Shown: in pieces, positions 26,871 to 35,946 of the stretch
Position numbering within the stretch: the first letter of the stretch is position 1
How the letters are laid out: each line of letters begins with the position of its first letter
Source of the DNA: Camelimonas abortus
GTDB taxonomy: Bacteria > Pseudomonadota > Alphaproteobacteria > Rhizobiales > Beijerinckiaceae
Assembly (NCBI RefSeq): GCF_042647165.1
Contig: NZ_JBHRUV010000017.1
DNA: 64,000 nucleotides
Reading direction: 5' to 3' (one strand)
Made by a program: the position numbers and the translations under genes
Notes under the pieces: generated by a model
The model's database searches: none
What the model saw: the letters and a program-made list of their open reading frames with translations, nothing else
Told to the model about the DNA's origin: nothing

Positions 26871-27779
26871 ATGGCGACACATTCAGTGGGGGCGGAGGTG
26901 GATCAGGAGCGTCTCGTGCGCCGTCGCGCCGCCACGCCGGAGCGGCGGCCGGTGCTCATCATCCTGCATCAGGAACGGTCGACGCCGGGACGCGTCGGCC
27001 GGCTTCTGGCCGAGCGCGGCCATCCCCTCGACATCCGCAGGCCGCGATTCGGCGACCCGCTGCCGGAAACCCTCGCCCTGCACGCGGGGGTGGTGATTTT
27101 CGGCGGGCCGATGAGCGCCAACGATTCCGACGACTGGCTGAAGGCCGAAACCGATTTCATCGGCCTGGCGCTGAAAGAGAACAGGCCGTTTCTGGGCCTG
27201 TGCCTCGGCGCGCAGATGCTGGCGCGCCATCTGGGCGGACGGGTGTTCGCCCATGCGGGCGGCCTGGCGGAGATCGGCTACTATCCCATCCGCCCGACGC
27301 CGGAGGGACTGGATTTCGCCCGCCGGCTGGGCGCGCCCTGGCCCACCCACGTCTATCACTGGCATCGCGAGGGCTTTGACACCCCGCCCGGCGCGGTGGC
27401 GCTGGCCGAGGGCGACGAGTTCCCGGTGCAGGCCATCCGTTACGGCGACACGGCCTTCGGCTTCCAGTTCCATCCGGAAGTCACCCACGCCATGGTCTAC
27501 CGCTGGACGACGCTGGCGGCGTCGCGGCTCAACATTCCGGGCGCCCAGCCCGCGGCGGAGCATCATCGCGGCCGCTTCATGTACGATCCGGCCGTGCGGC
27601 TGTGGCTGGGCATGTTCCTGGACTACTGGCTGGAGAGCGGCGCAAGGCCGGCGCCGGCGCGCGAGCCGTCCTTCCCCGCCCGCCAGCCGCGTCACGCGCA
27701 GCCGGAGCTGGCCGGCGCCGGGGAGGGGCCGCATTTCGCCCCGCCGGAGCTGCCGCGGCCGGTGCGCCGCGGCGGCTGA
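26871..27779 (+). CDS. Class I glutamine amidotransferase-like protein
   Basis: A 302-aa protein with a GATase1 domain in about residues 25-240. The nucleophile elbow FLGLCLGAQMLARHLGG puts the Cys near residue 110, and FQFHPEV gives the His/Glu of the triad near 200. It resembles the stand-alone GMP-synthase-like GATases that act on glutamine or gamma-glutamyl compounds. An N-terminal basic stretch and a Pro/Ala-rich C-terminal tail (about 65 residues) are extra. No synthetase partner lies beside it. Substrate unknown. Confidence 0.85.
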   Translation: MATHSVGAEVDQERLVRRRAATPERRPVLIILHQERSTPGRVGRLLAERGHPLDIRRPRFGDPLPETLALHAGVVIFGGPMSANDSDDWLKAETDFIGLALKENRPFLGLCLGAQMLARHLGGRVFAHAGGLAEIGYYPIRPTPEGLDFARRLGAPWPTHVYHWHREGFDTPPGAVALAEGDEFPVQAIRYGDTAFGFQFHPEVTHAMVYRWTTLAASRLNIPGAQPAAEHHRGRFMYDPAVRLWLGMFLDYWLESGARPAPAREPSFPARQPRHAQPELAGAGEGPHFAPPELPRPVRRGG

Positions 27780-27913
27780 GGCCCTGGCGGCCGACGCCCG
27801 GCGCGGCGTCGCCGGCGGTTCCGCCATGCGCTTCCGGCATGGGCGCGGCGGCAGGTCTGGCGCCCGTCACATGGCGCATTGCCGCGGCGGCGGAAGGGTT
27901 GTAACCTTGTCGC

Positions 27914-27927
27914 CAATCAAACGATTG
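27914..27927. promoter_or_regulatory. Dyad in the AtuA-family gene promoter region
   Basis: CAATC-N4-GATTG is a perfect inverted repeat 18 bases upstream of the ATG. It could be an operator but differs in sequence from the P450 dyad. Confidence 0.3.
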
Positions 27928-27944
27928 TTCGGGAGTGCTGACGT

Positions 27945-29780
27945 ATGGCAGGCGCACGTGCCGTAAGGATAGGCGGGGCCGGAGGATTTCTTGGCGATTC
28001 GCAGGTGGCCGCGCCCCAGCTGATCGCTGGCGGAAATCTGGACTATCTGGTGCTGGACTATCTGGCCGAGGCCACCATGTCGGTGCTCGGCCGCGTGCGC
28101 CGCAAGGCGCCGGCGGAAGGCTACGCCCGCGACTTCACCGACTGGGTGTGGAAGGACAATCTCGCCGCCATCCGTGAAAAGAAGGTGCGCATCGTCACCA
28201 ACGCCGGCGGCGTCAATCCGCACGCCTGCCGCGAGCGCATGGAGAAGATCGCCGCCGAGGCGGGCTATTCCTTCAGGATCGCGGTGATCGAGGGCGACGA
28301 CCTCATCGGCCGCGTCGGCGAGTTCGCCGGCGAGAAGGAGATGTTCAAGGGCGACGCTTTCCCGGCGCCGGAGACGGTGCTGAGCGCCAACGCCTATCTC
28401 GGCGCCTTCCCGATCGTCCGGGCCCTGGCGGAGGGCGCCGACGTGGTCATCACCGGCCGCGTGGTGGATTCGGCCCTTACCCTTGGCCCGCTGGCGCATG
28501 AGTTCGGCTGGAAGCCCACCGATTACGACCAGCTCGCCGCCGGCTCGCTCGCCGGCCACGTCATCGAGTGCGGCGCCCAGGCCACCGGCGGCCTGTTCAC
28601 CGACTGGGAGGACGTGCCGGACTGGGCCCACATCGGCTATCCGGTCATCGAGTGCCACGCCGACGGCTCCTTCGTGGTCACCAAGCCGGAAGGCACCGGC
28701 GGCCTCGTCACCCCGGCGGTGGTGGCCGAGCAGATTCTCTATGAAGTGGGCGATCCGCAGGCTTACGCCCTTCCGGACGTGGTGTGCGACTTCTCCGCCG
28801 TCACCGTTAAGCAGGTGGGCGAGAACCGGGTGCTGGTGGAGAATGCGAAGGGCTATGCGCCCTCCGGCTGCTACAAGGTCTCCGTCACCTACACCGACGG
28901 CTGGCGCTGCATCGCCCCCATGCCGGTGGTGGGCCGCGACGCCGCCCGCAAGGCGCGGCGCCAGGCCGAGGCGGTGCTCACCCGTCTCGACGAGCTGCTG
29001 CGCCAGCGCAACCTCGGTCCGTTCCGCGCTACCCGCGTGGAGATCCTCGGGGCCGAGTCGAGCTACGGCGCCCAGGCGCGTGATCTCGGCGTGCGCGAGG
29101 TGGTGACCCGCATCGGCGTGGAGCACGACGACCGCCGCGCCATGGAGCTGTTCCTGCGCGAGTTCGACGCGCCCACCACCTCCATGTCGGTGGGCACCAC
29201 CGGCTGGTTCTGCGGGCGTCCGGCCATTTCGCCGGTGGCGCGGGTGTTCTCCTTCCTGCTGCCGCGGGAAAAGGTGACGCCGGTGGTGGCGATCGGGGAT
29301 CAGCGCATTCCGGTGCAGGAGGGCCCCTCGCCGCAGCCGTTCGATCCGGCGAAGCTGGTGCGGCCGCAGGTCGTCGATGGCGAGATTCCCGCTGGCGAGG
29401 AGGTGGAGGTTCCGCTGGTGGAGATCGCCTGGGCCCGCTCCGGCGACAAGGGCGACGCCTTCAACATCGGCGTCATAGCCCGCCATCCGGCGCTGCTGCC
29501 GGTGATCCGCCGGGCGCTGACCCCGGAGGCGCTGCTGACCTTCTTCGCCCATGAGTTCGAGGGCGCGGCGAAGCCCGAGGTGCGCGCCTACGAGCTGCCC
29601 GGCCTCAACGCCCTGAACTTCCACCTGCTGGACGCCCTGGGCGGCGGCCAGTTCGCCAGCCTGCGCATGGACCCGCTGGCCAAGGGCAAGGCGCAGCAGC
29701 TGCTCGACATGCCGGTGAAGGCGCCGGTGAGCCTGCTGAAGCTGGCGCAGAAGCCGCGTTCGGCCAGCGCCGCGGCCTGA
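27945..29780 (+). CDS. AtuA family protein (acyclic terpene utilisation, DUF1446)
   Basis: A 611-aa protein of the AtuA family. The first ~440 residues are the DUF1446 region (VRIGGAGGFLGDS, LVLDYLAEATMSVL, NAGGVNPHACRERM, VVITGRVVDSALTLGPLAHEFGW). The last ~110 residues (IAWARSGDKGDAFNIGVIAR onward) are the small AtuA-associated C-terminal domain, here fused in one chain. In Pseudomonas, atuA belongs to the citronellol/geraniol degradation cluster, but the biochemical role of AtuA itself is not known. Its position beside a P450/alcohol dehydrogenase/aldehyde dehydrogenase operon supports a terpenoid theme. Confidence 0.88.
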   Translation: MAGARAVRIGGAGGFLGDSQVAAPQLIAGGNLDYLVLDYLAEATMSVLGRVRRKAPAEGYARDFTDWVWKDNLAAIREKKVRIVTNAGGVNPHACRERMEKIAAEAGYSFRIAVIEGDDLIGRVGEFAGEKEMFKGDAFPAPETVLSANAYLGAFPIVRALAEGADVVITGRVVDSALTLGPLAHEFGWKPTDYDQLAAGSLAGHVIECGAQATGGLFTDWEDVPDWAHIGYPVIECHADGSFVVTKPEGTGGLVTPAVVAEQILYEVGDPQAYALPDVVCDFSAVTVKQVGENRVLVENAKGYAPSGCYKVSVTYTDGWRCIAPMPVVGRDAARKARRQAEAVLTRLDELLRQRNLGPFRATRVEILGAESSYGAQARDLGVREVVTRIGVEHDDRRAMELFLREFDAPTTSMSVGTTGWFCGRPAISPVARVFSFLLPREKVTPVVAIGDQRIPVQEGPSPQPFDPAKLVRPQVVDGEIPAGEEVEVPLVEIAWARSGDKGDAFNIGVIARHPALLPVIRRALTPEALLTFFAHEFEGAAKPEVRAYELPGLNALNFHLLDALGGGQFASLRMDPLAKGKAQQLLDMPVKAPVSLLKLAQKPRSASAAA

Positions 29781-29928
29781 GCCGCCGCGCGGTCCCGTTC
29801 CTGACGGCGGGAGGCTCCGGCCCCCCGCCGCGCCGGCCCGGGCGGGCCGCCAGCACCATACGGCGCCGGGGAGCGCCGCCGCAGCGGGGCGCCGGCGCGT
29901 TCCGCCGCAACAGGAAAGGGAGGGGCGC

Positions 29929-30987
29929 ATGAGCGCAGCGGCCGACACTGCGGCCAACGCCGCGGGCAGGACCGTGAGCCGCCGGTCCGCCGGCGCGTGG
30001 ATGGAGGAGGCGCGGCGTCGCGGGCTGTTTCGCGTCGGCCTGCCGGCCCCCTGGGGCGACGGGGGCGGCTACGCCGCCATCGCCGCCACGGCGCGGGCGC
30101 TGACGCTGGAGGCAGGCGACCCCACGGTGGGCATGGCGTTCGCCGTCCGCCAGCTCATCTGCCGTTCGTTCATCGCCGCGCACGGCTCGCCCGCCCAGAA
30201 GGAGCGCTGGCTGCCCGCGCTCGCTTCCGGCGACATCATCGCCGTTTCGCTCGCCGTGTCGGAGCCGGACGCCGGAGCGCGGCCGAAGCTGCTGAAAACC
30301 CGCGCCACGAAGGCGCAGGGCGGCTGGCGCGTCAGCGGCCGCAAGGCCTGGGTCACCAACGCCCCGGTGGCGGGGCTGATCGTGGTGATCGCCATCATCG
30401 GCGAGGAGGACGGCCGCAAGCGTTTCGGCGCCTTTCTCACGCCGGGCGACGCGCCCGGGCTCGACATTCAGGCCGGGGCGGACGCCGGCCAGCATGGCAG
30501 GCACTGTCCGGTGGTTCTTGACGACGTGTTCCTGCCGGACGACGCCCTGCTGCCGGTGGAGGGCGACGCCTTCGCCGCCCTCGCGCTGCCGTTCCGCACG
30601 CTGGAGGACTCCGTGGGGCTCAGCGTCCAGGCGGCGGCGTTTGAGCGGCTGTTGCGCCTGGTGGCCCGCGCCGCACCGGACGACGCCAATGGCGAGATCG
30701 GCGCGCTCGCCGGTTTCGCCGCGCTGATGCGTCAGGGCGCTGCGGTCGCGGCGCAGGCGCTCGACGTCGCGGCCGGTCGCGACGGTCATGACATTGCGAC
30801 CGTTGTCGGCGTAAAGAACCTGCTGGAGCTCGCCCTGCCGCGGCTGGAGGCGCTGCCTGGCGGCGGCGCGGCCGGGGAGGAGGCGCAGGGGCTGCTGAAG
30901 TGGTTCGCCCTGTGGGCGGGCGTCGCCCGCCACGCCCGCGCCGCCTATCAGGAGCGGCTGGCCGCCGGCGTGCGCGCCGGAGACTGA
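29929..30987 (+). CDS. Acyl-CoA dehydrogenase-like protein, divergent C-terminus
   Basis: A 352-aa relative of acyl-CoA dehydrogenases. The N-terminal and middle domains are recognisable (GLFRVGLPAPWGDGGGY, SLAVSEPDAGARPKLLKTRA, GWRVSGRKAWVTNAPVA), matching the FAD-contacting region. The C-terminal helical domain is short and lacks the usual catalytic-Glu and GG-type FAD/CoA segments, so activity may be lost or changed. Good ribosome site GGGAGGGG before ATG. It follows the AtuA gene in the same direction by 148 bases and may be part of the same catabolic unit. Confidence 0.78.
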   Translation: MSAAADTAANAAGRTVSRRSAGAWMEEARRRGLFRVGLPAPWGDGGGYAAIAATARALTLEAGDPTVGMAFAVRQLICRSFIAAHGSPAQKERWLPALASGDIIAVSLAVSEPDAGARPKLLKTRATKAQGGWRVSGRKAWVTNAPVAGLIVVIAIIGEEDGRKRFGAFLTPGDAPGLDIQAGADAGQHGRHCPVVLDDVFLPDDALLPVEGDAFAALALPFRTLEDSVGLSVQAAAFERLLRLVARAAPDDANGEIGALAGFAALMRQGAAVAAQALDVAAGRDGHDIATVVGVKNLLELALPRLEALPGGGAAGEEAQGLLKWFALWAGVARHARAAYQERLAAGVRAGD

Positions 30988-31114
30988 GAGATTTCCGCCA
31001 GCCGGCCCGGTCCGCGCGATCCGCCGGCGGCCTGTTCACCAACGGCGCCGCGGCGCGGTTGACCCGACACGACCGGCATCGCGCTGATCCGGACAAAGAG
31101 GCCCGATCATTTCC

Positions 31115-32113
31115 ATGACCACCGTTCTTCACCAGACCGCGACCGGCGCCGGCGCCCTGCGCGCCGTCAATGACGCTCCGCGCACCCCGGCCGAGAGCGT
31201 CGCCGACATTCACCGGCTCCTTGGCGAACAGGGCTACATCGCCTCCGACGCCATCGCCACGGCGCTGTTCATCGCGCAGCATCTCGGCAAGCCGATGCTG
31301 GTGGAGGGTCCGCCCGGCGTGGGCAAGACCGAGCTCGCCAAGGCGGTGAGCGCCATCACCGGCAAGCCGCTGATCCGCCTGCAGTGCTATGAGGGCCTGG
31401 ACGAGGCCAAGGCGCTGTACGAGTGGAAATACTCCAAGCAGCTGCTCTACACCCAGGTGCTGAAGGACAAGCTGGCGGACCTGCTCTCCGGGGCGGAGGG
31501 GCTGAAGGCGTCGGTGGCGCGCCTGCACGAATTCGACGACACCTTCTTCTCCGAGGAGTTCCTGGAGCCGCGCCCGCTGCTGAAAGCGCTGCGCGAACCC
31601 GGCGGCGCCGTGCTGCTCATCGACGAGATCGACAAGGCGGACGACGAATTCGAGGCCTTGCTGCTGGAGCTGCTGTCGGACTACCAGATCTCCATTCCGG
31701 AGCTGGGACCGGTGCGGGCGCAGACGACGCCCATCGTTTTCCTCACCTCCAACAACACCCGCGACCTCAGCGACGCGCTCAAGCGCCGCTGCCTGCACCT
31801 GCACATCCCCTTCCCGGACGAGGCGCTGGAGCGGGCCATCATCCGCTCGCGCGTGCCCGAGGCGGAGGAGAAGCTGCGCGTCCAGCTGGTGTCCTTCGTG
31901 CAGTCCCTGCGCGAACTGGACCTGAAGAAGGTTCCGGCCATCAGCGAGACCATCGACTGGGCCCGCACCCTGGTGCTGCTGCACGCCCGCGAGCTGGACC
32001 GCGCCCTGGTGGAGAACACCCTCAACGTGTTGCTGAAATTCCAGGACGACATCGAGCGCGTCGGCGGCAAGCTCAACGAGCTGGTCGGCAAGGCCAGGTC
32101 CGGGCTGGGCTGA
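31115..32113 (+). CDS. MoxR-family AAA+ ATPase (CoxD-like)
   Basis: A 332-aa AAA+ ATPase. Walker A GPPGVGKTELAK is at about residues 66-77, Walker B VLLIDEIDKAD near 167, sensor 1 FLTSNNTRDLSDALKRRC near 210. MoxR ATPases act as chaperone-like maturation factors with a VWA partner; the next gene encodes exactly such a CoxE-type partner. In the cox (CO dehydrogenase) cluster CoxD/CoxE insert the active-site metal, but no molybdenum hydroxylase genes are seen here, so the client is unknown. Confidence 0.92.
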   Translation: MTTVLHQTATGAGALRAVNDAPRTPAESVADIHRLLGEQGYIASDAIATALFIAQHLGKPMLVEGPPGVGKTELAKAVSAITGKPLIRLQCYEGLDEAKALYEWKYSKQLLYTQVLKDKLADLLSGAEGLKASVARLHEFDDTFFSEEFLEPRPLLKALREPGGAVLLIDEIDKADDEFEALLLELLSDYQISIPELGPVRAQTTPIVFLTSNNTRDLSDALKRRCLHLHIPFPDEALERAIIRSRVPEAEEKLRVQLVSFVQSLRELDLKKVPAISETIDWARTLVLLHARELDRALVENTLNVLLKFQDDIERVGGKLNELVGKARSGLG

Positions 32114-32153
32114 GGCCGGCGGGCGCAGGCGAAAGGCGCCGCGAAGGAATGTC

Positions 32154-33695
32154 ATGACCCAGGTTCTCGGTGAATTCATCAGGGCGCTGCGCGAGGCCGA
32201 CGTGCGCATCTCGCCGGCGGAGGTCATCGACGCCGAGGCGGTGCTCGCGCTCGTCGGCTACGAAAACCGCACGCTGCTGGCCCACGGCCTCTCCCAGGCC
32301 CTGGCCAAGTCAGACGCCGACAAGGCGGCCTTCTGGGACGTGTTCGACCGCTTCTTCGCCTTCGCCCCGTTCTCGGAGCGCCCCGCCGCGGAGCAGGCCG
32401 GTCCGGACGGGGGAGACGATCAGGAGCGACGTGAGGCGGACGGGGCCGCCGACGCGCCCCGGGACGAGGCGGCGGTCACCGGCATGGCCTCCGCCGGCGG
32501 CGAGGGCCAGGGCTCGGGCGCGGCCAGCGGCAAGGGCGACGGCGCGCTGAAGGGCAAGGGCGACGCCGGCGCCGGGGCCCCTGGCGAAGCCGCGGCCGCG
32601 CCGGTGACCGGCCCTCACGGCGAGACGCTGACCGCCGCCGAGGAGCTGGCGCGCCTGCTGGAGCGCGGCGATTCAGCCAGTCTCGCCCTGCGCGTCGCCG
32701 AGGCGGCGCAGCAGGCCGGGCTCAGCGACATCAGGTTTTTCACCCAGCGCGGCATGTACCAGTGGCGCATCCTGCAGCTGATGGGCAGCGAGGAGCTGGG
32801 CCGCTGGATCGACCAGGCGGAGCATGGCTCCAACGCCGCCGCCGCGGCCCGCGCCGCCCGCCTGCGCGGCCTGCGCGCCGCGCTGCACGACCAGGTGCGG
32901 GATTACGTGGAGACGCAGCTGCAGCTGTTCGCCGGCAATGAGGGGCGGCGGCTGCGCGAGGACATGCTGGCCAGCCAGCGCATCGGCCAGCTCGACCGGT
33001 CGGACATGCAGATCATGCAGGGGCTGGTGCGGAAAATGGCCAAACGCCTCATTTCCCTGCATTCGCGGCGGCGCAGGAAGGCGCGCCGCGGCGTGCTGGA
33101 CGCGCGCCGCACCATCCGCGCCAACATGCAGTATGAGGGCGTGCCGTTTCACACCATCTGGCGGCGCACGAAGGTGGACCGGCCGAAGGTGATGCTGGTC
33201 TGCGACGTCTCCGGCTCGGTGGCGCAGGTGTCGCGCTTCCTGCTGCTGTTCATGCACTCGCTGCACGAGGTGTTGCCGGAGGTGCGCTCCTTCGCCTTCT
33301 CCAGCAATCTCGGCGAGGTGACGGAGCTGTTCGGGAATTACCCGCCGGACGTGGCCATGGGCCGCACGCTGCAGCGTTTCGGCGGCTCCACCGACTATGG
33401 CCACGCCCTCAGCGATTTCGCCCGCCTCGCCCTCGACGACGTGGACCGGCGCACCACGGTGATCATTCTCGGCGACGCCCGCAACAACAACGGAGACCCC
33501 AGGGCGCACATCCTGCAGGCCATCCAGCAGCGGGCGAAGCAGGTGCTGTTTCTCAACCCCGAGCATCGCAGCCGCTGGGGCACGGGCGACAGCGTCATGC
33601 CGGTCTACGCCGCCTATTGCAACCGCGTCATCAGCTGCGGCTCGCTGAAAGAGCTGGAGCGGGTGGTCTCCGACCTGCTGCGCACCGCCGCCTGA
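32154..33695 (+). CDS. VWA domain protein, CoxE-like
   Basis: A 513-aa protein. The N-terminal half has a conserved helical region (LGEFIRALREADVRISPAEVID), then a Gly/Ala/Glu-rich low-complexity linker (about residues 80-160) that varies in this family. The C-terminal VWA-like domain has the MIDAS motif VCDVSGSVAQ near residue 349 and GGSTDYGHAL near 405. It works as the partner of the MoxR ATPase encoded 40 bases upstream. The linker is unusually Gly/Ala-rich. Confidence 0.9.
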   Translation: MTQVLGEFIRALREADVRISPAEVIDAEAVLALVGYENRTLLAHGLSQALAKSDADKAAFWDVFDRFFAFAPFSERPAAEQAGPDGGDDQERREADGAADAPRDEAAVTGMASAGGEGQGSGAASGKGDGALKGKGDAGAGAPGEAAAAPVTGPHGETLTAAEELARLLERGDSASLALRVAEAAQQAGLSDIRFFTQRGMYQWRILQLMGSEELGRWIDQAEHGSNAAAAARAARLRGLRAALHDQVRDYVETQLQLFAGNEGRRLREDMLASQRIGQLDRSDMQIMQGLVRKMAKRLISLHSRRRRKARRGVLDARRTIRANMQYEGVPFHTIWRRTKVDRPKVMLVCDVSGSVAQVSRFLLLFMHSLHEVLPEVRSFAFSSNLGEVTELFGNYPPDVAMGRTLQRFGGSTDYGHALSDFARLALDDVDRRTTVIILGDARNNNGDPRAHILQAIQQRAKQVLFLNPEHRSRWGTGDSVMPVYAAYCNRVISCGSLKELERVVSDLLRTAA

Positions 33696-33726
33696 CCGGC
33701 CGGTCTCCGGCGCCCCGGAGGCCGGG

Positions 33727-33767
33727 AGGCGGCGCGCGGATATCGGCTACCCCGGACCGCGCCGCCT
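33727..33767 (+). terminator. Candidate terminator after the MoxR/CoxE pair
   Basis: A 10-bp stem AGGCGGCGCG/CGCGCCGCCT with a 21-base loop follows the CoxE gene. A smaller 6-bp hairpin (33705-33720) precedes it. No T tract, so weak. Confidence 0.3.
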
Positions 33768-33827
33768 TGTGCGCGGCCGGGTTAGCGGTTAAACCGGCAT
33801 GAAATTTTCCCTGAAGGTGAGAGGCAC

Positions 33828-34118
33828 ATGCGCGCGATCCTCGACGTCGTGATGGTCGTTCTCGACATTTACACCTGGCTCATCATTGCGTCGGCGGTGT
33901 TGAGCTGGCTGATCGCCTTCAACGTCATCAACATGCGCAATGATCTTGCGCGCAGCGTCTGGAATTTTCTTGAGCGCGTCACCGAGCCGGCGCTGCGCCC
34001 CATCCGCAACGTCCTGCCGAATCTTGGCGGCGTCGACGTTTCGCCGGTGATCCTGCTGCTGATCATTTTCTTCGTGCAGCGGGTGATCGTGCTTTACGTC
34101 TATCCGGCGGTGATCTGA
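33828..34118 (+). CDS. YggT family membrane protein
   Basis: A 96-aa protein with two hydrophobic helices and the YggT pattern IASAVLSWLIAFNVIN and LRPIRNVLPNLGGVDVSPVILLL. YggT proteins are small inner-membrane proteins with suggested roles in osmotic tolerance or division-site organisation; function is not settled. It is followed six bases later by the DUF167 gene, the usual yggT-yggU order. Confidence 0.93.
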   Translation: MRAILDVVMVVLDIYTWLIIASAVLSWLIAFNVINMRNDLARSVWNFLERVTEPALRPIRNVLPNLGGVDVSPVILLLIIFFVQRVIVLYVYPAVI

Positions 34119-34124
34119 ACGGCC

Positions 34125-34448
34125 ATGGCGGACGTTCCGTGGCGCATTGAGGGCGGCGCGCTGAAGATCGCCGTGCGTCTCACGCCCCGGGGCGGCCGCG
34201 ACGGACTGGACGGCGTGGAGGTGCGCGACGACGGCCGCCCGGTGCTGAAGGCGCGGGTGCGCGCCGCGCCCGAGGACGGCGCCGCCAACGCCGCCCTGGA
34301 GCGGCTGCTGGCGAAGACGCTCGGCGTCCCGGCCTCCCGGGTGGCGGTGACCGCCGGCCATACGGCGCGGGTGAAGACCGTGTGCGTGTCGGCGGACGCG
34401 GCGCGGCTGGAGGATCTGGCCGGCGCGCTCGCCCGTCTCGCCCACTGA
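34125..34448 (+). CDS. DUF167 (YggU) family protein
   Basis: A 107-aa small cytosolic protein of the YggU/DUF167 family, recognised by LTPRGGRDGLDGVEV, the RVRAAPEDGAANAALERLLAK core and VAVTAGHTARVKTV. No biochemical role is known. Tight spacing behind yggT indicates cotranscription, and folD lies downstream as in related genomes. Confidence 0.92.
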   Translation: MADVPWRIEGGALKIAVRLTPRGGRDGLDGVEVRDDGRPVLKARVRAAPEDGAANAALERLLAKTLGVPASRVAVTAGHTARVKTVCVSADAARLEDLAGALARLAH

Positions 34449-34700
34449 AAGGCTGGCTTCACGAAGAATTGCCCCGTCGCGGAAAGTGACGCCCCGGCAG
34501 GCGCGCGGCCCCGCGAAAATGCTGGACAGCCCCGGGCGTTCGCGTCACTAACGCGGCGGCGGGACACCACGCGCCAGATGTCTGGATGTGCGTTGCGGCC
34601 GGCGGGGCTTCCCTGTCCGGTCCTTTTCGTTTTCCCGGGCGTCCGGCGCTGCTGCGCCGCGACCATTGAACACCGTCACCGAACCCCTGGAGTGGAGCCC

Positions 34701-35591
34701 ATGAGCGCGACCATCATTGACGGCAAGAGCTTCGCGGAAGGCCTGCGCGGCCGCATCGCCGCGACGGTGGAGAAGATGAAGGCGCAGGGCGTGCATCCTG
34801 GCCTCGCCGTGGTGCTTGTCGGCAATGATCCCGCCAGCGAGGTCTATGTCAGCTCCAAGGCGCGCCAGACGGTGGAGGTCGGCATGCGCTCCTTCGAGCA
34901 CCGCCTGCCGGCCGACGCTTCGCAGCAGGAGCTGGAGGCGCTGGTCGCACGCCTCAACGCTGATCCGGAGGTGGACGGCATCCTCGTGCAGCTGCCGCTG
35001 CCGGCCGGCCTGAACGCCGAGCCGGTGATCGCCGCCATCCATCCGGACAAGGACGTGGATGGCCTCACCCACATGAACGCCGGCCGCCTCGCCAACGGCG
35101 CCGTCGGGCTGGTTCCCTGCACGCCGCTGGGCTCGATGATGCTGATCCGCTCGGTCATGCCCGACATCGCCGGCAAGACAGCCGTGGTCGTCGGCCGCTC
35201 GAACCTGGTGGGCAAGCCTGTCGCCCAGCTGCTGCTCGCCGCCAACGCCACCGTCACCATCGCCCATTCCCGCACCCGGAACCTGCGCGAGGTCTGCCGC
35301 GGCGCCGACATCCTGGTGGCCGCCGTCGGCCGGCCGGAGATGATCCGCGGCGATTTCATCAAGCCCGGCGCGGTGGTCATCGACGTGGGCATCAACCGCA
35401 TCCCCGCGCCGGAGCGCGGCGAGGGCAAGACGCGTCTCGTCGGCGACGTCGCCTTTGGCGAGGCGAAGGAGGTCGCGGGGGCCATCACCCCGGTTCCGGG
35501 CGGCGTCGGTCCCATGACCATCGCCTGCCTGCTGGCCAACACGCTCACCGCCGCCAGCTTGCGGCGCGGCCTCACGCCGCCCACATTCTGA
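34701..35591 (+). CDS. folD: Methylenetetrahydrofolate dehydrogenase/cyclohydrolase
   Basis: Bifunctional enzyme that interconverts 5,10-methylene-, 5,10-methenyl- and 10-formyl-THF using NADP, feeding purine and formyl-Met synthesis. It is 296 aa, normal length. Catalytic YVSSKARQT with the key Lys (near residue 53), DGILVQLPLP, the NADP motif VVGRSNLVGKPVAQLL and the family end PGGVGPMTIACLLANT are present. The ATG with AGTGGAGCCC upstream was chosen over a longer open frame. Confidence 0.97.
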   Translation: MSATIIDGKSFAEGLRGRIAATVEKMKAQGVHPGLAVVLVGNDPASEVYVSSKARQTVEVGMRSFEHRLPADASQQELEALVARLNADPEVDGILVQLPLPAGLNAEPVIAAIHPDKDVDGLTHMNAGRLANGAVGLVPCTPLGSMMLIRSVMPDIAGKTAVVVGRSNLVGKPVAQLLLAANATVTIAHSRTRNLREVCRGADILVAAVGRPEMIRGDFIKPGAVVIDVGINRIPAPERGEGKTRLVGDVAFGEAKEVAGAITPVPGGVGPMTIACLLANTLTAASLRRGLTPPTF

Positions 35592-35946
35592 GATCACCGG
35601 GGGCGCTGACGGCATCCGGCGCGCGCGCCCTGGGGCAGGCCCGGCTCTCCTCCGGCGCGCGCCGGCTGGGCGGGCGGCGGCGGTTGTGATACACCGCGGC
35701 GGACCGCCGGCCGCATCCGCGGCGCGAGCCGTCGCTGCCGGCGGGGCGGCGGCCCAGCGTTTCCGCCGCCCGCGTTGCGTTTGCAGGCGTCTTGCGGCGG
35801 CGCGCGCCGTCGCCGCACGGCGCGGACGGGCTCATGCGCCGCCGCGCCCTTTCGTATTCCCGCGATGGCGGCGGCGCCGGCCATCGCAGTTTCCGGCGTC
35901 AGGCCCCGTGCGGGCGCAGGCTCGCCGCACACAGTTTCGGACCGCC
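35592..35946. other. Spacer between folD and rlmN, no gene seen
   Basis: GC-rich DNA with shadow frames only. It presumably holds the rlmN promoter; GTTGTGATACACC near 35683-35695 is the least GC-rich spot but gives no clear promoter. Confidence 0.4.

Noticed and set aside
27867..29957. 696-codon minus-strand open frame opposite the AtuA-family gene
   Set aside because: Antisense shadow of a gene with recognisable domains; no ribosome site or domain of its own.
32520..32600. Gly/Ala/Lys-rich stretch in the CoxE-like gene as a possible insertion
   Set aside because: The linker between the helical region and VWA domain is low-complexity in this family and stays in frame.
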